Shown here: positions 44,737 to 52,776 of the stretch, piece by piece
How the letters are laid out: each line of letters opens with the position of its first letter
Numbering within the stretch: the first letter of the stretch is position 1
NCBI GenBank assembly: GCA_041648735.1
Contig: JBAZOO010000006.1
Location: 1-64,000, forward strand
Reading direction: 5' to 3'
Source of the DNA: JBAZOO01 sp041648735
Lineage (GTDB): Bacteria > Verrucomicrobiota > Lentisphaeria > Oligosphaerales > CAITYL01
DNA: 64,000 nucleotides
Position numbers and translations under genes: made by a program
The notes under the pieces: generated by a model
Told to the model about the DNA's origin: nothing
What the model saw: only the letters and a program-made list of their open reading frames with translations
Database searches by the model: none

Positions 44737-45016
44737 CCCCGGGCCGCCGCCGGGAAGCGTAGTTGGCCTTTCCCGCCAGCAGGGCGCGCCTGATGACGAG
44801 CATCTTGCGCCTGACGGCGCCGCTGGCGACGAGGCCGGCATGCCGGCCCTGGAGTGCGGCGAGCATCGCCGCCTTTCCATTCCGGCGGAGCCGGTTCCGG
44901 CGGCGGGATTGAGGCTTTTTCCGGCAATCCGTCTGGAGCCCGCGGCCTCCGCGGCGGCTCGGAACGAATCCCATTGTCGAGGCGGAGGATGGCGTGACGG
45001 ACAATTCCAGCTTCCG
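44737..45016. other. Convergent intergenic region; possible transposase relic
   Basis: A 280-bp spacer between two convergent genes. On the minus strand one frame reads AAMLAALQGRHAGLVASGAV and then RRKMLVIRRALLAGK, faintly like the C-terminus of IS110-type transposases. Only one motif is present and no upstream part exists, so this is a weak call. Confidence 0.25.
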
Positions 45017-47332
45017 TCACTCCGGCAGTCTCTGGAAACGCACGGCCTGGTCCACCTGGAACGGCGGGAACTCGAGCCGCAGCCGGCCATCGGCCCCGAC
45101 CTGGACCAGCTTGCGCTGCACCACCTTCGCCGCCAGCGTGTCCCAGAACTCCAGGCGCCAGGCGCCGGGCTGCACGCCGTCAAGCTGGAGGCAAACCCCG
45201 GCCTGCGGCGGCCGTGCCCGGGCCAGCTCCAAGCTCAGCGGCGTGAGCCGGTCGTAGGCCCAGGCCCGGCCGCCATCCGCCCCCCAGTAGGCGACGCCCC
45301 GCACCTCCCCCTTGGCGCCGCCTTCCTGCTCCACGGCCACCTCGCCATGCCGCCAGCCGCGCCCCCGCGGATCCTGGGCCGGCTCGTCCAGGAACGCCGC
45401 CAGCCCCCGGTAATGGAAGTAGAGGTTGTTGCGGTCCACGAAATCGTACCACCAGAAGAACGGCGCGCCGGCGGCGCTGGACATGGCGGCGGACCAGAGG
45501 GCGGCATGGAAATCGGCCTCCAGTTGGTCGGGGGTGGCGCCACGCCAGCTCCCGCCGTATTCCGCCACCATCACCGGCTTGCCATGTTCCCCGAGCTTGG
45601 TGGCCGTGGCCTGCATCAGCGGCACAATGGATTGGCTTTCATCCCCCTTGTAGGCGTCGGGCATGAGGACATCGATTTTCGGCTCCGCCGCCATCGCCGG
45701 CGCGACCGTCCGCCAGGTGCCGGAATACTGGACGGCGGCGGGGCGCGCCAGGCCGCTGGCCGCGTTCAGGTAGTCGCGGGCCCGGGCGCACAGCGCCACC
45801 ATGCTCGGGTCATGCCGGAACCGGCCGCTGGCGCCGCAAAGATCAATCTCGCTGAAGAGCAGCCAGCCGAGCAGCCGCGGATGCTGCCCCCAGCGGGCGG
45901 CGATGTAGCGCAGCCGCTTGGCGTACTCCTGGAAGCCGCGTTCGGTCGTGAACAGCTCCTCCGGCGTCGCCAACGGCCCGCCCAGGCGGCGGTTGAGCGG
46001 GTTTGACCGCCACTCGGCGTCGCAGAAGCTGGAGAACTTGCCGTGGTTGTCAATCATCAGGATCAGGTACAGCCCCCGCCGCTCCGCCTGCTCCAGCAGG
46101 TAGTCCAGCCGCCAGCCATTGCCCAGGTTGTAGTCGTTGACGCCGAAATACCCCTGCCACTGCCGGTTCCATTCGATGGCCAGCCACCAACTGCTCATCC
46201 AGACGATCACCGTATTCGCGCCGTTGGCCGCCAGCCGCTCGAAATAGCGGTCGTAATGATAGGTGCCGCTGTCGGGCGGCATCGGGAAGCCCAGCCGCTC
46301 GGTGCTCCGCCGGTCGAAGGGGGAATGGATGTGCAGCCCCCGCGGCTGGAACCACTTGCCATCGGCGGTCTCGAAGAACCGCGGATCCTTGGGCGAAACG
46401 CGGACAAACCCCCGCGCCGCCCCCGGCGCCACCGCCAGCCGGTGCCAGGCCGTGGCCAGCGAACGCCCGTCCGCAACTTTCACCAGCAGCCGCCAGCGGT
46501 GGTTCCCGGCCGCCAGCGGCGTGAAGCGCAGCCGCCAGCCGCCGCGCCCCTGGGGCGTGATCACTTCCGCCTGCTGCGCGTCCAGGCGCCGCCGGTACTC
46601 CTGGGCGTAGAAGGCCGGCCGCCGCACCACCGTGCCGCCGGGCGCCTCAATCTCCGCATCAACCGTGACCTGGTCCGGATCGAAGGGGTTGCCGGCGAAC
46701 CCATCCAGCTCGAAGGCCAGCTCGGCCTGGCGCCAGGCCTGGGCCGGCGGCGCGGTGAGCCATTCAAAGCGGTGCAGCCGCAACGGATCGTCCCCGCCCC
46801 CCGCCGCGCCGGCCGGAAAGGCGACCGGCCCGAGCGTGACCTGCCCCTGCCACGCCGCCGGCGAGAAAAGGCGCACCCCGACCTCGGCCACATGCCGGGC
46901 ATAATAGCCGTTCCAGGCGGCCCCATGCCCCTCGGGCCGGACCTGGCCGGAAGCGGGCGCAAGGTCGAACTCCAGCATCAGCGGCGGCGCCGCCGCGCCC
47001 CCGCCAGCCGGCGCCGCCACCGCCACCGCCTGCCAGGCGGTCTGGAACCACAGCCCATCCTTGTCCTTGAGGAAAAACGCCGCCTGCATCCCCTCCAGCG
47101 GCGCCCCGGCCGGCAGCGCCAGCGGCACCTGCGCCCGCCAGCCGGGCAGCCCTTCCGCCGCCAGCCGCTCCGTGGCCGTCAGCGTGCCCGGAAAGACGGC
47201 CGCCGCCAACGTTGGGGCGGACGCCGCCGTGCCCGCCGCCGCCGCCGTGGCCGCCGCCGCCGCCGGCAGCGCGCCCAGTGCGCCCAGCAGCAGCCCCAGC
47301 CCCAAAACGATGAAAGAAGAATGCCGGAACAT
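45017..47332 (-). CDS. Secreted DUF5060 glycoside hydrolase, TIM-barrel type (paralogue 1)
   Basis: A 771-residue exported protein. After the signal peptide (FIVLGLGLLLGALGALPAAA) comes a 150-residue domain of unknown type, then DUF5060 (residues about 210-330: FDGFAGNPFDPDQVTVDAEI; RPAFYAQEYRRRL; WRLRFTPLAAGNHRWRLLVK). A GH5/GH-A-like barrel follows: FFETADGKWFQPRGLHIHSP, NGANTVIVWMSSWWLAIEWN, probable acid/base Glu in LLGWLLFSEIDL, and nucleophile Glu in KPVMVAEYGGSWRGATPDQL. The C-terminus is a small beta domain. DUF5060 proteins are predicted to act on plant or algal polysaccharides. The start of this gene lies 56 bp past the end of its paralogue. Confidence 0.85.
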   Translation of the reverse strand: MFRHSSFIVLGLGLLLGALGALPAAAAATAAAAGTAASAPTLAAAVFPGTLTATERLAAEGLPGWRAQVPLALPAGAPLEGMQAAFFLKDKDGLWFQTAWQAVAVAAPAGGGAAAPPLMLEFDLAPASGQVRPEGHGAAWNGYYARHVAEVGVRLFSPAAWQGQVTLGPVAFPAGAAGGGDDPLRLHRFEWLTAPPAQAWRQAELAFELDGFAGNPFDPDQVTVDAEIEAPGGTVVRRPAFYAQEYRRRLDAQQAEVITPQGRGGWRLRFTPLAAGNHRWRLLVKVADGRSLATAWHRLAVAPGAARGFVRVSPKDPRFFETADGKWFQPRGLHIHSPFDRRSTERLGFPMPPDSGTYHYDRYFERLAANGANTVIVWMSSWWLAIEWNRQWQGYFGVNDYNLGNGWRLDYLLEQAERRGLYLILMIDNHGKFSSFCDAEWRSNPLNRRLGGPLATPEELFTTERGFQEYAKRLRYIAARWGQHPRLLGWLLFSEIDLCGASGRFRHDPSMVALCARARDYLNAASGLARPAAVQYSGTWRTVAPAMAAEPKIDVLMPDAYKGDESQSIVPLMQATATKLGEHGKPVMVAEYGGSWRGATPDQLEADFHAALWSAAMSSAAGAPFFWWYDFVDRNNLYFHYRGLAAFLDEPAQDPRGRGWRHGEVAVEQEGGAKGEVRGVAYWGADGGRAWAYDRLTPLSLELARARPPQAGVCLQLDGVQPGAWRLEFWDTLAAKVVQRKLVQVGADGRLRLEFPPFQVDQAVRFQRLPE

Positions 47333-47388
47333 CTCGTCTTTCCCTTTTTCTTCCCGTGCGGACTCCGCACCTTCGGGGCGGCAGCGGC

Positions 47389-49737
47389 TCAGGGGCGGCG
47401 GCGGAACTTGATTGCCAGATCGACCGTGAACGGCGGCAGCCCGATGGCCAGCCCGCCGCCGGCGGCCGTCCGCGCTTCCGTGCGCCCCGTCGGCCGGCCC
47501 GTGCCGGTGTCCCAGAACTCCACGTCGTAGGTTCCATCCCGCAACCCGCTTAGCTCCAGGGAAACCTGGTGATGCTCGCCCGCTTCCTGGGCCCGCGCCA
47601 GCGAATGGGGCGCGTCCACGTCATAAATCCAAGCCCGCCCCTGGTCCGCCCCCTGCAACACGAGCGCCCGGACGCGCCAGGTGCTGTCCTCCCCTTTGCG
47701 CACCGGCCACTCGCGGTAGCGCCACTCGACGCCGCGCGGATCCTCCCCCCGCATGAAGTTGGCGAGCGCCCGGAATTCGGGGTAGAGATTCTTGTGGTCG
47801 ACGAAGTAGAACCACCAGAAGAACGGCGACCCGCCGGCCGGTGTCATGGCGGTCGCCCATAGGCCGCAGTGCAGGTCCGCTTCAAGCTGTTCATGGGTCG
47901 TGCCGTCATAGTTCCCGCCGAACTCGGCGATGAATTGGGGCTTCTGCAGCGGCTCCAGCGCCCGGTAGGAGCGGAGGAAGACCGGCACGATCGAGCCGAG
48001 GCCGCCATCCTTGTAGGCGTTGCTGACCATGAAGCTGATCTCCGGCATCCGCGCCAGCTCCATGTCCACGTTCTTGACGCTGTGGCAGTACTGCATGGTC
48101 ACGGGGCGGTGGAGCCGGTCGTTGGCGGCCAGCCAGGCGCCGGCCCGCCGGGTCCAGTCGCGGGTGGCCGGATCCCAGCGGAAACTCCGGTTCGACCCCA
48201 CCAGGTCCAGCTCACTGACCAGTTCCCAGCCCATCATGTGCGGATGCTCACCCCAGCGGGCCAGGCAGTAGCGCAGCCGTTTGGTGAAGAGCTTGAACGC
48301 CGCCTCCGTGGTGAAGAAATCCTCCGGCCGCTGGCACGGCCCGCCCAGGCGGCGGTTGAGCGGGTTGTACCGCCACTCGGGGTCGGCATGGGCGGAGAGC
48401 TTGCCGTGGTTCTCCAGCACCAGCACGATCTGGACACCGCGCCGCGCCGCCAGCTCCAGCACATAGTCCAGCCGCCAGGCATTGGCCAGGTTGAAGTCGG
48501 TGAGCCCGAAGAAGCCGGGCCATTCCGCCGTCCACTCGATGCCGGTCCACCAACTGCTCATCCACATCAGGATCGCATTGGCCCCGCACTCCTCGAACTT
48601 GGCGAAGTAGTGGTCGTAGTCGTAGGTCCCCCGGTCGGTGGCCATCGGCAGCTTCAGGCACTGGACGCTGCGCAGGTCGTAGGGGGTGTGGAGATGCTCG
48701 CCGATGGGATAGAAGAAGGCGCCATCGGCCGTCTCGAAGAACCGCGGATCCCGCGGCGAGACGGCGACAAACCCGCCCGGCTGGCCGGCCGCGACCTTGA
48801 CCACGGCCGGCCGCGTCTCGACCCGCCGGTCGCCGGCCCGGACCAGCAGCCGCCAGTGGTAGGCCCCCGCCTGCAACGGCGTGAAGCGCAAACGCCAGCC
48901 AGCACGCCCCCGCGGGCTCAGGACCTCCCGCTGCGCCGCGTCCTGGCGCCGCTCATAGTCCTGGCTGAAAAAGGCCGGGCGCCGGAAGCTTTGGCCGTCC
49001 GGCCCCGTGATCTCGGCGTCCACCGTGACCTCGTCCGGATCGAACGGGTTGCCCGTGAACCCCGCCAGCTCGAAGGCCAGCTCCAGCGGCCGGTGGGTCA
49101 GGAACGGCGCCGGCGTCTTCCATTCGAACCCGTGCAGCAGCAGCGGCCCGGCCGGCGCCGCCGGGGGCGCCGCCGCCACAAGTGACTCCACCCCGATCTC
49201 CCCGTGCCAGGCCGCCGCCGAAAAGAAGGTGACGCCGACCTCCAGCATGTGCCGGGCGTAATAGTCGTTCCAGACCGCCCCATGCCCCCCCTGCTGGACC
49301 TGCCCCCCGCCCGGCGCCAGGTCGAACTCCACCCGCGTCCAGCGCCCCCGCTCGGGCGGCGCGCTGGCGGCGGCCTGGAACCACAGGCCGTCCTTGTCCT
49401 TCATCACCCAGGCCACCCGCAGGTCGGCGGGGGCGTCCGCCGGCAGGAACAGCGCCGCCGCCGCCGGCCCCGCCAGGATCCCCGCCGCCGGCAGCCGCCC
49501 CATCACTCCGAACGTCCCCGGGAACGCCCCGGCAACCGCAAGCTGCTCCCGCCCCCCCGCACCCTGCCGCACCGCCACCTGCGCTGACAGCGGCTGGAGG
49601 CGCGCCAGCGCCGCCCCGGCGATGGCCACCCGCCCCGCCACCGCCTCGCCGGCGGCGGCCCCAGCCGGCGCCAGGGCGCCAAGCCCGAGCAGGACTCCGA
49701 GCGCCAACCCCAGCCATGGTCCAAAAAAGGATCGCAT
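47389..49737 (-). CDS. Secreted DUF5060 glycoside hydrolase, TIM-barrel type (paralogue 2)
   Basis: A 782-residue protein; ATG 49737 gives a signal peptide (GPWLGLALGVLLGLGALAPA). An in-frame ATG 42 bp upstream is an alternative. It shares the same order as its neighbour: unknown beta domain, DUF5060 (LAGFTGNPFDPDEVTVDAEI; RPAFFSQDYERRQ), barrel (FFETADGAFFYPIGEHLHTP; GANAILMWMSSWWTGIEWTA), acid/base Glu in MMGWELVSELDLVG, nucleophile Glu in KPQFIAEFGGNYDGTTHEQL, and a C-terminal beta domain. The two genes are an ancient tandem duplication, since protein similarity runs the full length but DNA similarity is broken. They are probably one transcript. Confidence 0.85.
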   Translation of the reverse strand: MRSFFGPWLGLALGVLLGLGALAPAGAAAGEAVAGRVAIAGAALARLQPLSAQVAVRQGAGGREQLAVAGAFPGTFGVMGRLPAAGILAGPAAAALFLPADAPADLRVAWVMKDKDGLWFQAAASAPPERGRWTRVEFDLAPGGGQVQQGGHGAVWNDYYARHMLEVGVTFFSAAAWHGEIGVESLVAAAPPAAPAGPLLLHGFEWKTPAPFLTHRPLELAFELAGFTGNPFDPDEVTVDAEITGPDGQSFRRPAFFSQDYERRQDAAQREVLSPRGRAGWRLRFTPLQAGAYHWRLLVRAGDRRVETRPAVVKVAAGQPGGFVAVSPRDPRFFETADGAFFYPIGEHLHTPYDLRSVQCLKLPMATDRGTYDYDHYFAKFEECGANAILMWMSSWWTGIEWTAEWPGFFGLTDFNLANAWRLDYVLELAARRGVQIVLVLENHGKLSAHADPEWRYNPLNRRLGGPCQRPEDFFTTEAAFKLFTKRLRYCLARWGEHPHMMGWELVSELDLVGSNRSFRWDPATRDWTRRAGAWLAANDRLHRPVTMQYCHSVKNVDMELARMPEISFMVSNAYKDGGLGSIVPVFLRSYRALEPLQKPQFIAEFGGNYDGTTHEQLEADLHCGLWATAMTPAGGSPFFWWFYFVDHKNLYPEFRALANFMRGEDPRGVEWRYREWPVRKGEDSTWRVRALVLQGADQGRAWIYDVDAPHSLARAQEAGEHHQVSLELSGLRDGTYDVEFWDTGTGRPTGRTEARTAAGGGLAIGLPPFTVDLAIKFRRRP

Positions 49738-50061
49738 CGCGCACCGTCCAGTCCGGTTTCCAACCCAATTCACCATCCATTCACCATAATATGCCGTTTC
49801 CGGCGGCAAACCCCGCGGCGCAAATTCCCAATGGGGCCGCCCGTGCCGCTTTGCGGCGCTCGTGGTGAATGATTCATAGTTAGCGGCCGCCGCGCCAATC
49901 TCGTACAGCCGCCCCAGCCGCCGGCCCGTGCCGGGGAGGGTGGCAGTCCTTGAAAAGCTCTTGATGCCGGCTACGGTTGCCCAGCGCCTGAAGAAAAAAA
50001 CGGCCGCCACTGGCCGCGGCGCCCCCCCACCGCAGCCTTCAACCCCCGATACCCCCGCATC
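49738..50061. other. Divergent intergenic region upstream of rpe
   Basis: A 324-bp spacer with the second copy of the 31-bp repeat at 49839-49869, followed by an AT-richer patch (GAATGATTCATAGTTAG) that could hold a promoter. No gene is recognisable. Confidence 0.5.
49839..49869 (+). repeat. 31-bp dispersed repeat, copy 2
   Basis: It matches 16251-16281 in the same orientation with two substitutions. Both copies lie in spacers upstream of genes and end at CGTGGTGAA. Confidence 0.7.
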
Positions 50062-50754
50062 ATGGCCGCCTTCCCCCTGCCCCCACCCATCCCCGGCCGC
50101 CTCCGCGTCGCCCCCTCCCTGCTGGCGGCGGACTTCACCCGGCTCCGCGACGAAATCCAGCGCGTCGAAAATGCCGGCGCCGACCTGCTGCACCTGGACG
50201 TGATGGACGCCATCTTCGTCCCCAACCTGACCATCGGCCCCGCCTTGGTCGAAGCCGTCCGCGCCACCACCGCGCTGCCCTTCGATGTCCATCTCATGCT
50301 GGACCGGCCCGACCGGCTCCTCGACGCCTTCCTCCAGGCCGGCGCCGACCACATCACCATCCATGTCGAGGCGGCCTGCGACATCGCCGCCACCCTGGCC
50401 GCGATTCGCGCCGCCGGCCGCACCGCCGGCCTGAGCCTGCGCCCGCGGACCCCCGCCGCCGCCATCCTCCCCTACCTGCCGGCCCTGGACCTGGTGCTGG
50501 CCATGACCGTGGAGCCGGGCTTTGGCGGCCAGCCGTTCCTGGCCGGCCAGCTCCCCAAGATCGCCGAACTGCGCGCCGCCATCGCCGCCGCCGGCCACCC
50601 GATCCACCTGGAAGTGGATGGCGGCATCACGGCGGCGACCGCCCCCCGCGTGGCCGCCGCCGGCGCCGACCTGCTGGTGGCCGGCACCAGCGTCTTCCGC
50701 CATCCCCGCGGCCCGGCCGCGGCCATTGCCGCCCTCAAGGCCGCCGCCCCTTGA
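50062..50754 (+). CDS. rpe: Ribulose-phosphate 3-epimerase
   Basis: A 230-residue TIM barrel interconverting ribulose-5-phosphate and xylulose-5-phosphate. RVAPSLLAADFTRLRDEI, LHLDVMDAIFVPNLTIGPAL (metal-binding His and Asp), FDVHLMLDRPDRLL, LAMTVEPGFGGQPFL (catalytic and phosphate loop) and LEVDGGITAATAPRV match the family throughout. The terminal GTSVFRHPRGPAAAI is the last phosphate-binding segment. It is followed after 190 bp by a PpiD-like chaperone. Confidence 0.96.
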   Translation: MAAFPLPPPIPGRLRVAPSLLAADFTRLRDEIQRVENAGADLLHLDVMDAIFVPNLTIGPALVEAVRATTALPFDVHLMLDRPDRLLDAFLQAGADHITIHVEAACDIAATLAAIRAAGRTAGLSLRPRTPAAAILPYLPALDLVLAMTVEPGFGGQPFLAGQLPKIAELRAAIAAAGHPIHLEVDGGITAATAPRVAAAGADLLVAGTSVFRHPRGPAAAIAALKAAAP

Positions 50755-50944
50755 CCGGCGCCGCCGCCGTGGCAATCCCACCGCCGATTCGCGGCCGGCC
50801 CGGCCGCCGCCAACCCGGTTGCGCGACGGCCACACCGGCTTTATGGTATCCGGCTTTCAAATCCCGGCCCGGCCGCCTCCGCGGATCCGGGTGGCCACGG
50901 CTCCGCCATCCCCCAAGTTCCCGCCGGCAAGGACCCCCCTCCGC

Positions 50945-52744
50945 ATGTTCATCGCGCACATCCACCAGTTTGTGCAGAAGCACTCCCGCCTCGCCTTCCT
51001 GCTCATCGGCGGCGCCATCATCGTCCCCTTCGTCTTCATCTGGGGCAGCCCCAACAGCGGGCTGCGCCTGCACCTGCGCGGCGGCAAGGCCGGCACCATG
51101 TACGGCAAGGCCTTCACCGCGGCGGAGCTGCAAGCGCAGCAGCAGGCCGAGGAGCTGAGCTTCTTCCTGCGCAGCGGCAACTGGCTGGGCGACCTCCCCC
51201 AATTCCGCGCCCTGATCACCGACGGCGCCCTGCGCCGGATGCGCGCCCTCCGCGCCGCGGAGAAGCTCGGCCTCGCCACCGTCGGCAAGGCCGAGGTCGC
51301 CGCCGAAATCCTCCGCATCTTCGACACCGGCAAGGGGTTCAACCAGGAGCTGTTCAACCAAGTCCTGGCCACCCAGCTCAAGCCCCGCGGCATTGACGGC
51401 CGCCGCCTGGACACGGTGATCCGCGACAACATCGTCATCCGCCGCCTGGAGACGCTGGCCACCGCCGGCCTGCCCGTCCCCCCCGCCGAAGTCAAGGCCG
51501 AGTTCAACCGCGACAACACCACCTACGCCACCGCCACCTGCCGCTTCGAAGCCACGAAACACCTGAACGACCCCGCCGCCAAGCCGGCCCCGGAGCAGGT
51601 CCGCGCCTTCTTCCTGGAGAAGGTCGAGCCCTACCGCCAGGCACTGGCCGACGGCAAGACCCCCGAAGACCTGCTCCGCGAACGCACCCAGGCCATCCAG
51701 GCGGCCAACCGCCGGGGCGGCGACGCCCTGCGCCAGGGGCAGCTCGCCGCGGAACTGGAGATCGCCAGCAACCTCACCCCCTACTACATCCCCGAAAAGA
51801 AGCAGCTCCGCATCGCCGTCTTCCCCACGGCCAGCTCCCAGCCCGCGGCGGCGGCACGGGTGGACGCCGCCGCCGTCAAGGTCGCCTGGGAACGGGAGAA
51901 GGACACCCCCCAGTACCAGGGCAAGGAGTTCGCCGCCGTCCAGGCGGAAATCCGCGCCACCCTGCTCAAGGTCGAAATGGAGAAGCTCACCGCCCGCGCC
52001 GCCCAACAGTTCGGCGACGCCATCTACAACGAGATGGAAAAGGGGCTCAAGCGCGAGGCGGCCGTCGCCCGCTTCACCCAGAAGGCGGCGGCGGAAAACG
52101 TCAAGGTCCTCGGCACCCCCTGGGTCACCACCGGCGAACCGGTCCCCCCCTTCTCCGAGGAGGACGCCCTCGCCCAGGCCGCCGCCAAGCTCACCCCGGA
52201 GACGCCCCTCTCGGAGACGGTCCGCGGCAAGGACGCCTACTACGTCGCCATCCTCGTCGCCGCCGAACCGGGCCGCCTCCCCACCGTGGACGACCCGGCC
52301 GTGGCCAAGAAAGTCGGCGACCGGCTGGCCCGCGAGAACGCCCTGCGCCTGGCGCGCGACGCCGCCCGCAAGGCCTACGGCGAAATCCAGCCCAAGCTGG
52401 CCGCCGGCGCCGCCTTCGCCACCGCCCGCGGCACCCTCGCCTTCCGGGACGCGCCTCCCTTCAGCCGCCGCGAACCCGCCAACACCCCCGACGGCCTCCA
52501 CCTCCTCCGCGCCGTGCCCGGTTCCCTTGCCGGCCGCATCCTCCCCCCGGTCGCCATCCCGGACGGCGCCCTGCTGATCTACGTCAAGCAGGTGACGCCA
52601 CCGGCGGCGGCCGAATTCGCCGGCCGACGGGAGGAAATCCGCCGCTTCCTCGCCCAGGACCGGCAGAGTTCTGCGCTCGAAACGCTCTACGCCCGCCTGG
52701 AAACCGAATCCGACACCCAGGTGAACGAAGGGCGGCCGCGCTGA
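50945..52744 (+). CDS. Membrane-anchored PpiD/SurA-like chaperone
   Basis: A 599-residue protein. ATG 50945 starts MFIAHIHQFVQKHSRLAFLL, an N-in single-span anchor typical of PpiD. The SurA-N-like helical region covers residues 55-260 (YGKAFTAAELQAQQQAEELS; DGALRRMRALRAAEKLGLAT; VIRDNIVIRRLETLATAGLP). A parvulin-type rotamase core is not obvious, so it may be a chaperone without isomerase activity. The C-terminus (YYVAILVAAEPGRLPTVDDP; VKQVTPPAAAEFAG) resembles the PpiD tail. The likely role is assisting folding of exported proteins at the inner membrane. mutS2 starts 32 bp downstream. Confidence 0.78.
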   Translation: MFIAHIHQFVQKHSRLAFLLIGGAIIVPFVFIWGSPNSGLRLHLRGGKAGTMYGKAFTAAELQAQQQAEELSFFLRSGNWLGDLPQFRALITDGALRRMRALRAAEKLGLATVGKAEVAAEILRIFDTGKGFNQELFNQVLATQLKPRGIDGRRLDTVIRDNIVIRRLETLATAGLPVPPAEVKAEFNRDNTTYATATCRFEATKHLNDPAAKPAPEQVRAFFLEKVEPYRQALADGKTPEDLLRERTQAIQAANRRGGDALRQGQLAAELEIASNLTPYYIPEKKQLRIAVFPTASSQPAAAARVDAAAVKVAWEREKDTPQYQGKEFAAVQAEIRATLLKVEMEKLTARAAQQFGDAIYNEMEKGLKREAAVARFTQKAAAENVKVLGTPWVTTGEPVPPFSEEDALAQAAAKLTPETPLSETVRGKDAYYVAILVAAEPGRLPTVDDPAVAKKVGDRLARENALRLARDAARKAYGEIQPKLAAGAAFATARGTLAFRDAPPFSRREPANTPDGLHLLRAVPGSLAGRILPPVAIPDGALLIYVKQVTPPAAAEFAGRREEIRRFLAQDRQSSALETLYARLETESDTQVNEGRPR

Positions 52745-52776
52745 CCGGACCGGACCGCCGCCACCCACCGCCCGCC

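Noticed and set aside
44669..45004. IS110-type transposase C-terminus
   Set aside because: Only one weak motif-like stretch is visible and nothing upstream resembles the rest of the protein. Kept only as a low-confidence note in the spacer entry.
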